From: CAWHOW01 sp050013795
Lineage (GTDB): Bacteria > Bacteroidota > Bacteroidia > Bacteroidales > CG2-30-32-10
Assembly (NCBI GenBank): GCA_050013795.1
Contig: JBEKEO010000221.1
Coordinates: 1 to 5,192 of the forward strand
Direction: 5' to 3'
Length of the DNA stretch: 5,192 nt
Part shown: piece after piece, positions 1-5,192 of the stretch
Layout of the letters: the number at the start of each line of letters is the position of its first letter
Numbering within the stretch: position 1 is the first letter of the stretch
The notes under the pieces: model-generated
The model's input: only the letters and a program-made list of their open reading frames with translations
Database searches by the model: none
What the model was told of the DNA's origin: nothing
Program-made: the position numbers and the translations under genes

Positions 1-1
1 T

Positions 2-1696
2 TCTTCAAAAAATATTTTATCAACTGTTACTGTTGGTCCGTTATGCTCAAGCACATGGGACCAGGGGTGTTGCTACAATGCCTTATGCCCCAAAGATACA
101 ACATCAGCAAGCGCAAGTATTTGTCATCATGTTGTTACAGGTTGTGTAGCTACATCAATGGCGCAAGTAATGTATTACTGGAGGTACCCTTTACAGGGAG
201 TGGGTTCTCACACTGATTCATATATCAATTACGGAACGCTTTCAGCAAACTTCGGAACCACTACTTATAACTGGAACGCTATGACCAATAGTTGTGTTGG
301 CACTGATTCAGCTATAGCTACCTTAATTTATCATTGCGGTGTTGCAGTTAATATGGATTATGGCGTAAGCGGATCAAGTGCAGCAATGACTTCTGCTGTA
401 ACCGCTTTTAAAAATTATTTTAAATATACCGCTGTTTCAAGCGCAAATAAATCCAGCTATACATGGGCCGCGTGGGATACGCTTATTGCATCACAGCTTA
501 ATTTGCATTACGCGGTGATATATTCAGGTCAGGATCCTACAGCAGGCGGACATGCATGGGTTTGCGACGGTTATCAATTTAACGGTTCAAGGTATTTTTT
601 CCATTTTAACTGGGGATGGAGCGGTTCATCGGATGGTTACTATTATACCGATAATTTGAATCCTTCCGGAATGGACTTTTATGAATATAATTCCATTATT
701 TACAATATTTATCCTCCAAGCGGTTATCCATATTATTGTTCCGGTACAACGGAAACATTAACTTCCCCTGTTGGCACTTTTGAAGACGGAAGCGGACCTG
801 CTACAGACTACCAGAATAATGATAATTGCAGCTGGCTTATATATCCTTATTGCGGCGGTCATATTAACCTTACCTTTAATAATTTCAGCACTGCTCCGGG
901 CGATTCTTTAATAGTTTATAATGGTTCCAATGCTTCAGCCCCGGTATTGCATGCTTATTGCGGAATTGATACGGGATCAGCTCTTCCCACTGCAATTTCT
1001 TCAACATCGCCGACTGTATTTTTAAAGTTCGTTTCTGACGGAAGCGGGACAGCAGCAGGGTGGAAAATTTCGTATACAACCACTTTCCCTGTATTTTGTT
1101 CAAGTTTAACTACATTAACTGCAGCATCCGGTTCATTCAGCAACGGTAGCGGAGCATGCAATTATGATAATAATACCAATTGCAAGTGGTTGATAAAACC
1201 TACAGGTGCAGCAACTGTTACTCTTAATTTTTCGAGCTTTAACACGCAAAAGACCAACGATTATGTAAAAATTACAGACAATGCCAGTCATGTTTTAGGC
1301 ATATTTTCGGGCGATACTATCCCACCTGCAGTTACTTCAACTAACGGGCAGATGCTGGTTATGTTTACCACTGACGCATCAGTAACCGCACCCGGCTGGT
1401 CGGCATCCTATTCTTCTACTTCAGGATTGGAAGAATACAATTCCATTAAGGAATTAGCAGTATATCCTAACCCTGCTAAAGACGAAATGCATATTTCATT
1501 CATAGCTGAAGGGATAGATCATGCCACTTTAGAAATTATTGACCTGGCAGGACAAATAGTATATTTGCAGAAAGTAAATTGTTCGAATGGCGCTTTCAGC
1601 AAGGATATCAATATATCCGATTATGCAAAAGGCATCTACAACCTTCGAATTTTAACATCCAGGGAAGCTGTAAATAAAAAGATAGTAGTGGAATAA
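2..1696 (+). CDS. Secreted C10 (streptopain-like) cysteine protease with two CUB domains and T9SS sorting tail, 5'-partial
   Basis: The reading frame is open from the first bases of the window, so the N-terminus (signal peptide and propeptide) is missing; 564 residues are visible, numbered here from the codon at nt 2. The ATG at 158 is not the start, because it lies five residues after the catalytic cysteine. Residues about 11-245 match the peptidase C10 family (streptopain/SpeB, interpain): the entry motif TWDQGCCYN (18-26), nucleophile Cys48 in TGCVATSMAQ (nt 143-145), His184 in GGHAWV (nt 551-553), and Asn203-Trp204 in HFNWGW. The Cys-His distance of 136 residues is close to that in streptopain. 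Two CUB-like beta-sandwich domains follow (about 246-360 and 366-472), then a T9SS type A sorting domain (about 482-564) with YPNP, a GQIVY strand and a KGIYNLRI...KKIVVE ending. I infer an exported, surface-bound or released endopeptidase, with the CUB domains probably binding substrate or surface ligands. All key catalytic residues are present, so the enzyme looks active. Confidence 0.95.
   Translation, partial: SSKNILSTVTVGPLCSSTWDQGCCYNALCPKDTTSASASICHHVVTGCVATSMAQVMYYWRYPLQGVGSHTDSYINYGTLSANFGTTTYNWNAMTNSCVGTDSAIATLIYHCGVAVNMDYGVSGSSAAMTSAVTAFKNYFKYTAVSSANKSSYTWAAWDTLIASQLNLHYAVIYSGQDPTAGGHAWVCDGYQFNGSRYFFHFNWGWSGSSDGYYYTDNLNPSGMDFYEYNSIIYNIYPPSGYPYYCSGTTETLTSPVGTFEDGSGPATDYQNNDNCSWLIYPYCGGHINLTFNNFSTAPGDSLIVYNGSNASAPVLHAYCGIDTGSALPTAISSTSPTVFLKFVSDGSGTAAGWKISYTTTFPVFCSSLTTLTAASGSFSNGSGACNYDNNTNCKWLIKPTGAATVTLNFSSFNTQKTNDYVKITDNASHVLGIFSGDTIPPAVTSTNGQMLVMFTTDASVTAPGWSASYSSTSGLEEYNSIKELAVYPNPAKDEMHISFIAEGIDHATLEIIDLAGQIVYLQKVNCSNGAFSKDINISDYAKGIYNLRILTSREAVNKKIVVE
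737..1417 (+). repeat. Two tandem CUB-like domains within the protease (protein-level repeat)
   Basis: Two successive segments of about 110 residues share one pattern: Cys at the start, a TLT..GxFxxGSG strand, (N/D)NCxWLI, a hydrophobic TLNF-like strand, and a closing GW(K/S)xSYT strand. Unit 1 spans about nt 737-1081 and unit 2 about nt 1097-1417. Unit 1 has cysteines at visible residues 246, 276, 284 and 320. Unit 2 has 366, 386 and 394; its equivalents of 284 and 320 are absent. The match is to the CUB family, recurrent in secreted Bacteroidota proteins between a catalytic domain and the T9SS tail. The similarity is at protein level, so this is a domain duplication rather than a DNA repeat. 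Confidence 0.8.
1445..1693 (+). other. T9SS type A C-terminal sorting domain (coding segment)
   Basis: The last roughly 80 residues of the protease form a Por secretion system sorting domain. It opens with ELAVYPNPAKDEMHISF, has a middle strand LEIIDLAGQIVY, and closes with KGIYNLRI followed by KKIVVE at the extreme C-terminus. In this family the domain directs the protein through the outer-membrane translocon and is usually removed by the sortase PorU, with attachment to A-LPS or release of the cargo. Its presence shows that the host has, or derives from a lineage with, a type IX secretion system. Confidence 0.92.
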
Positions 1697-1727
1697 TCCC
1701 ACTAAAGATTTTCCTTTCTTTATTGCG

Positions 1728-1759
1728 AATCCAACCATAAAAGGTTGGATTTGTTTTTT
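1728..1759 (+). terminator. Rho-independent terminator after the protease gene
   Basis: A perfect 9-bp inverted repeat (AATCCAACC at 1728-1736 and GGTTGGATT at 1743-1751) encloses a 6-base A-rich loop. The stem can extend outward by further pairs including G-T wobbles. It is followed directly by six T residues (1754-1759). It lies 31 bases after the protease stop codon and separates that transcript from aroC. The upstream side has no comparable A-run, so it should work mainly in the plus direction. Confidence 0.88.
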
Positions 1760-1802
1760 ATATTATGTTATTGATTTCATTACAGCTGTTATAAATATTT
1801 TC

Positions 1803-1810
1803 TATTTTTG
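1803..1810 (+). promoter_or_regulatory. Bacteroidota-type -7 promoter box (TAnnTTTG) upstream of aroC
   Basis: TATTTTTG matches the TAnnTTTG -7 consensus of the Bacteroidota primary sigma factor exactly. It ends six bases before the aroC ATG and lies downstream of the protease terminator, where a new promoter is expected. I do not see a clear -33 TTTG/TTG at the usual spacing; the nearest TTG (1771-1773) is about 29 bases upstream, which is too far. In AT-rich DNA an eight-base match can arise by chance, so the call rests on its position. A start site at the usual distance would fall at or next to the ATG. Confidence 0.55.
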
Positions 1811-1816
1811 TAAAAT

Positions 1817-2896
1817 ATGGCAGGCAACACTTTCGGACAGATATTCAGGCTCACCACTTTCGGCGAATCGCATGGCGTAGCAGTTGGCGGTGTAATTGAC
1901 GGCTGCCCTTCCGGTTTGAAAATAGATTACAAGTTTATTGCAAAAGAGATGAGCCGACGTAAACCGGGAGCTTCCGAATTCGCTTCTGCACGCAAAGAAG
2001 ATGATAAGGTGGAATTTCTTTCAGGTATATATAAAGATTTCACTACCGGCGCACCTATTGCTTATATCATAAAGAATAAAGACCAGCATTCGTCCGATTA
2101 TGATGAATTGAAAAAAGTGTTCCGTCCTTCCCACGTCGATTACACCTCCCTGCAAAAGTATGGCATAAGGGATTATGAAGGCGGTGGCAGGTCGTCGGCC
2201 CGCGAAACAGCAGCAAGAGTGGTTGCCGGCGCTATTGCAAAATTATACCTGAAGAAGTATAAGGTACATGTTAAGGCCTTCACTTCTCAGATTGGGGATA
2301 TCATTCTGAAGAAAAACTATAATGATATTGATATTCCTTCAATTGATGCTGACACACTGTATTGCCCTGATTTGATGACTTCCGCTAAAATGCAGAAGTT
2401 ATTAAAGCAATTAAAGACAGAAGGCGATTCAACCGGAGGCGTTGTAACATGTTTTATTCAATCATTACCAGCCGGAATTGGAGAACCTGTATTTGATAAA
2501 CTGCAAGCCGATCTTGCTAAGGCCATGCTGAGCATACCTGCTGCCAAAGGTTTCGAATATGGAGAAGGATTTGCTTCGGCAGCTATGAAAGGTTCTGAAC
2601 ATAATGATACATTTATTTCAAGGAAAGGCAAGATAGCTTTTGCCACAAATCATTCAGGAGGGATACAGGGTGGCATAAGCAACAGCGAAGATGTTTTCTT
2701 TAAAGTGGCTTTTAAACCGGTTTCATCCATTTCTAAAGTTCAACCGACTGTTGATGTTGACGGGAATGAAACAAAAATTCAAATCAAAGGTCGGCACGAC
2801 ATTTGTGTTGTTCCGCGGGCAGTACCTGTTGTAGAAGCAATGGCAGCAATTGTAATTATGGATCATTTGTTGAGAAATAAAACTTTAAATCATTAA
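1817..2896 (+). CDS. aroC: Chorismate synthase
   Basis: This is the last enzyme of the shikimate pathway. It converts 5-enolpyruvylshikimate-3-phosphate to chorismate with release of phosphate, needs reduced FMN, and acts in the cytoplasm as a homotetramer. The 359 residues equal the usual bacterial length and align end to end with the E. coli enzyme as remembered. Signatures visible: FGESHG (15-20, with invariant His19), RPSHVDYTSLQKYGIRDY (103-120, with invariant His106), GGGRSSARETAARVVAG (122-138), the EGDSTGG loop (202-208), NHSGGIQGGIS (278-288), and GRHDICVVPRAVPVVEAM (325-342). In the last signature, Ile329 replaces the usual Pro after RHD, a small departure unlikely to abolish activity. 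The start MAGNTFGQ is the standard family N-terminus; no Shine-Dalgarno precedes it. The gene follows a terminator and a -7 box, and is three bases from the next gene, so it probably heads a two-gene transcript. I see no attenuator or riboswitch before it. Confidence 0.98.
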   Translation: MAGNTFGQIFRLTTFGESHGVAVGGVIDGCPSGLKIDYKFIAKEMSRRKPGASEFASARKEDDKVEFLSGIYKDFTTGAPIAYIIKNKDQHSSDYDELKKVFRPSHVDYTSLQKYGIRDYEGGGRSSARETAARVVAGAIAKLYLKKYKVHVKAFTSQIGDIILKKNYNDIDIPSIDADTLYCPDLMTSAKMQKLLKQLKTEGDSTGGVVTCFIQSLPAGIGEPVFDKLQADLAKAMLSIPAAKGFEYGEGFASAAMKGSEHNDTFISRKGKIAFATNHSGGIQGGISNSEDVFFKVAFKPVSSISKVQPTVDVDGNETKIQIKGRHDICVVPRAVPVVEAMAAIVIMDHLLRNKTLNH

Positions 2897-2899
2897 TGA

Positions 2900-4942
2900 A
2901 TGTTGTTTACCTTTTCTTTAAGTAAAATTCGTTTTGTTTCTATCGCTCTTACTATTTTCTTTCTGTTTATTTATAAAACTGCATCCAGTCAGGATGAAGA
3001 AAGCCCATGTAAAATAGATAACAAGAAAGCAGAAAAAATATTCAATAAAGGAATAAGCGAAATGAAATCAGGGAACACACCTGAAGCAATAAAATTGTTT
3101 AAAGAAACAATTGATGAAGAACCCGGATATGTGGATGCGTATTATGCCCTTGGCAGAATATTTCTGAAGAAAAATTTCATGAGTGATTATACAGGTAAAA
3201 GCTATATTAAAAGTGTAAAGCATTATTATAAAAAGGTGATTGAGCTTTGTCCTGCTTATGACCTCTATGTTTATTATGTTCTGGGAGATATTTATCTTGG
3301 CGAGGACAAACTTGATTCTGCTAATTATTATATGAGCCAGTTCATAAAAGATCCTGATAAAATTAAGAAAATTGAAGATTTCAACCATGCCGACAGCGTT
3401 GTTAATTATACCAGGACCATGAAGCAGCTTACGTGCAAGGCCGTACCATTTAACCCCGTATATGTAAAAAACATTTCAACTCCGCTTGATGAATACCTCC
3501 CATTAATTTCACCTGATAATGAGATGGCTTTGTTTGTAAGGAAAGTAAAAAAGGAAAAGTCGAAGAACGATCCTCCGGGAACTCCTCCTGCAAGTTATCT
3601 GGAAAGATTCATGTATAGTGAACGCGGTAATGACGGAGAATTTGATTCGGGCAAGGAAATGCCGTATCCTTTTAATACCAATAATGACCAGGGAGCCGCT
3701 ACGATAACACTTGATAATAATACTTTATATTTCGTTTTTTGTGAATTAATTAATTTGAATAAGGCCCAATATTATAATTGTGATATATGCGAATCGGAGA
3801 GAAAGAACGGAATATGGGGAGAAATAAAGAATTTAGGACCTAAGGTAAACAGGAATGATAGCTGGGAATCACAGCCGTCCATTTCTTCTGATGGCAAAAC
3901 ATTGTACTTTATCAGCGACAGGCCCGGGGGTTACGGAGGATATGATATTTATATGTCGACAAAAGATTCAAGCGGAAATTGGACACTTGCCCAAAATCTA
4001 GGCACAAACATTAATACTTCGGGGAATGAAAAAACGCCATATATTCATACTGATGATCAAACTTTGTATTTCTCTTCTACCGGTTGGCCCGGTTTAGGAG
4101 GCTATGATATCTTTTATTCTAAAAAAGGCCCGGACGGAAAATTTGGGAAACCAATTAATATAGGTTATCCAATTAATACTCCTGCCGATGACGTAGGCTT
4201 CACGGTAAGCACCGACGGTCATTACGGATATTTTGCTTCAAATAAATACAATGGTCCCGGGGGATGGGATATATATTCATTCGAACTTTACAAGGGAGCC
4301 CGGCCGGCAGCAGCTCATTTAGTTACCGGCAATATTAAAGATATGGTGAAGAATGAACCTGCTTCCGCCAAACTTGAATTGAAAAATGTTACAACGAAAA
4401 AAATCACTGAAATTCCTGTAGATTCTTCGACAGGCAAATATATCCTGGCTGTATTAAATCAAAATGAATATATCATGACAGTGAAAAAAGATGATTACGG
4501 ATATACTTCTAAATATATTTCAAAAGAAGATACTACTATATCAACTCCCCTTCCTTTAAAGGTTAATGTCGATTTTAATATTAAACCAATAGCTGTCGGA
4601 GAGTCCTATAAACTTAATGATATTCATTTTGCATATGGCAGTGCTGAATTAACCCAAGACAGTAAACTTATTATATATGATTTTGTTCAGTATCTCAATG
4701 ATCATCCTACAATGAAAGTAGCTATTCACGGTCATACAGATAATGTCAGTGGTGCCGATTTCAATCTGAAGCTTTCGGAAGATCGCGCAAAATCGGTTTA
4801 TGAAGATATGATTGCTAACGGTATAGATGCTTCCCGGCTTTCATATAAAGGATTTGGGCTTACAAAGCCTGTTGCTTCAAACGACACAGAAGAAGGCAGG
4901 GCTATGAACAGAAGAACAGAATTTGTTATTATTGAAAAATAA
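2900..4942 (+). CDS. PorE-like periplasmic protein: TPR, PD40 beta-propeller, carboxypeptidase-regulatory-like and OmpA-C domains
   Basis: This 680-residue protein starts with a signal peptide (Lys9 and Arg11, hydrophobic 12-25, likely cut near Ala28-Ser-Ser30). TPR-like helices cover about 43-155, for example AEKIFNKGISEMKSGNTPEA. A PD40/WD40-like beta-propeller covers about 190-465, with DxxTLYF-type strands beginning at Asp206, 272, 331, 385 and 439. A carboxypeptidase-regulatory-like beta-sandwich follows (about 472-555). The OmpA-C domain (about 570-680) has HGHTDN and LSEDRA; Asp614 and Arg629 are spaced as the diaminopimelate-binding pair of Acinetobacter OmpA. This domain order is that of PorE (PG1058 of Porphyromonas gingivalis), a T9SS component thought to tie the outer-membrane machinery to peptidoglycan. 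Bacteroidota also carry paralogues of similar build, so no symbol is given. There is no lipobox: the first cysteine is Cys37, beyond the signal peptide, in a poor context. The start lies three bases after the aroC stop, without a Shine-Dalgarno, which suggests cotranscription with aroC. Confidence 0.85.
   Translation: MLFTFSLSKIRFVSIALTIFFLFIYKTASSQDEESPCKIDNKKAEKIFNKGISEMKSGNTPEAIKLFKETIDEEPGYVDAYYALGRIFLKKNFMSDYTGKSYIKSVKHYYKKVIELCPAYDLYVYYVLGDIYLGEDKLDSANYYMSQFIKDPDKIKKIEDFNHADSVVNYTRTMKQLTCKAVPFNPVYVKNISTPLDEYLPLISPDNEMALFVRKVKKEKSKNDPPGTPPASYLERFMYSERGNDGEFDSGKEMPYPFNTNNDQGAATITLDNNTLYFVFCELINLNKAQYYNCDICESERKNGIWGEIKNLGPKVNRNDSWESQPSISSDGKTLYFISDRPGGYGGYDIYMSTKDSSGNWTLAQNLGTNINTSGNEKTPYIHTDDQTLYFSSTGWPGLGGYDIFYSKKGPDGKFGKPINIGYPINTPADDVGFTVSTDGHYGYFASNKYNGPGGWDIYSFELYKGARPAAAHLVTGNIKDMVKNEPASAKLELKNVTTKKITEIPVDSSTGKYILAVLNQNEYIMTVKKDDYGYTSKYISKEDTTISTPLPLKVNVDFNIKPIAVGESYKLNDIHFAYGSAELTQDSKLIIYDFVQYLNDHPTMKVAIHGHTDNVSGADFNLKLSEDRAKSVYEDMIANGIDASRLSYKGFGLTKPVASNDTEEGRAMNRRTEFVIIEK
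3887..4294 (+). repeat. PD40 beta-propeller repeats with a 54-residue period (protein-level)
   Basis: Three consecutive blades in the PorE-like protein repeat almost exactly. DGKTLYF, DDQTLYF and DGHYGYF begin at residues 331, 385 and 439, and GGYDI, GGYDI and GGWDI have their Asp at 349, 403 and 457. Both series have a period of 54 residues (162 bases). Two looser blades precede them (Asp206 and Asp272). This is a protein-level repeat typical of TolB/WD40-like PD40 propellers; the DNA copies have diverged, so it is not a recent tandem duplication. Confidence 0.75.
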
Positions 4943-4944
4943 AT

Positions 4945-5192
4945 TCAATAAGTTATTCCTTTCTTGTATAGCACATCTTTATAATAAGCTACTTTCTCTT
5001 TATCATCCCAGATAGGAAGGATTTGTCTAATATAATCAATTGGGTATTGATACGAAGGATATTTATCAAGAATAGCAATACATATCTTAACAGCTTCTTC
5101 GTACTTCTTTTGCATGGCAAGGCAGGCAGCTAAGTCATTTTCAACAACTGCATCACCCGGATTTATTGATAATGATTTTTGCATCATTTCTT
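4945..5192 (-). CDS. TPR-repeat protein, C-terminal part only (5'-partial)
   Basis: The minus-strand frame ends with TGA (complement of 4945-4947) and stays open to the window edge; a Glu codon precedes the first visible ATG (5187-5185), so the gene probably starts outside. Counting from that ATG, residues 13-46 form one tetratricopeptide repeat in good register: Leu and Ala at repeat positions 7-8, Tyr17, Ala20, Ile27, Pro32. The preceding residues, ending SINPG, look like the tail of another repeat. A charged, mostly helical tail follows (DDKEKVAYYKDVLYKKG). TPRs are protein-protein scaffolds, so no specific function can be assigned. It converges on the PorE-like gene with two bases between stop codons. 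It is unlikely to be a shadow frame: no plus-strand gene covers this interval, and the TPR consensus is clear. Confidence 0.75.
   Translation of the reverse strand, partial: EMMQKSLSINPGDAVVENDLAACLAMQKKYEEAVKICIAILDKYPSYQYPIDYIRQILPIWDDKEKVAYYKDVLYKKGITY

Noticed and set aside
158..160. ATG at 158 as the start of the first gene
   Set aside because: The frame is open upstream to the window edge and encodes the conserved C10 entry motif and catalytic Cys48; starting at 158 would remove the nucleophile.
885..1161. Two short minus-strand ORFs opposite the first CUB domain
   Set aside because: They overlap each other and a well-supported plus-strand gene, with no recognisable domain; they are frame shadows.
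1771..1773. TTG as the -33 element of the aroC promoter
   Set aside because: It is about 29 bases from the TAnnTTTG box, well beyond the usual spacing of roughly 19-21 bases.
2458..2646. Minus-strand 62-residue ORF inside aroC
   Set aside because: It is antisense to strongly conserved chorismate synthase sequence, with no domain or start signal of its own.
3068..3388. Minus-strand 106-residue ORF opposite the TPR region of the PorE-like gene
   Set aside because: Its Ile/Phe-rich composition is what the complement of an A-rich, Lys/Glu-coding gene gives; no domain is seen.
4947..4957. Palindrome AATAAGTTATT just after the PorE-like stop as a terminator
   Set aside because: Its 5-bp AT-only arms are separated by one base, which cannot form a stable hairpin loop, and no T-run follows.
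1..5192. CRISPR array, tRNA/rRNA, insertion sequence, attachment site, phage or defence genes
   Set aside because: No direct-repeat array, cloverleaf-like segment, transposase, integrase or terminal inverted repeats were found; the window is almost fully taken up by four ordinary genes.

Overview
The window looks like a chromosomal segment of a Bacteroidota bacterium, low in GC. Three things point there. The first gene ends in a type IX secretion (T9SS, Por) type A C-terminal sorting domain, which is found essentially only in that phylum. The one recognisable promoter element is a Bacteroidota-type TAnnTTTG box. The start codons lack Shine-Dalgarno sequences. Genus or species cannot be read from the sequence, and I see no sign of a mobile element, phage or recent transfer.

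Layout: nt 1-1696 (+) is the 3' part of a secreted cysteine protease of the streptopain (C10) family, followed by two CUB domains and the T9SS sorting tail; its N-terminus lies outside the window. A strong intrinsic terminator (about 1728-1759) closes this unit. A TAnnTTTG box at 1803-1810 sits immediately before aroC (1817-2896, +), a complete chorismate synthase. Three bases after aroC begins a 680-residue periplasmic protein (2900-4942, +) with signal peptide, TPR repeats, PD40/WD40-like beta-propeller, carboxypeptidase-regulatory-like domain and OmpA-C peptidoglycan-binding domain. This is the domain order of the T9SS accessory protein PorE. A TPR protein on the minus strand (4945-5192, 5' end outside the window) converges on it with two bases between the stop codons.

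Functionally the window combines a housekeeping shikimate-pathway gene with cell-envelope and secretion functions. The protease is a likely T9SS cargo. The OmpA/TPR/propeller protein is of the type that anchors the T9SS to peptidoglycan, though paralogues with other roles are common in this phylum. aroC and the envelope gene probably share one transcript. The pairing of cargo and possible machinery may be coincidental. Nothing here amounts to a clearly new system; the more interesting points are the protease architecture and its cysteine cluster, the possible leaderless aroC mRNA, and the PorE-like protein without a lipobox.
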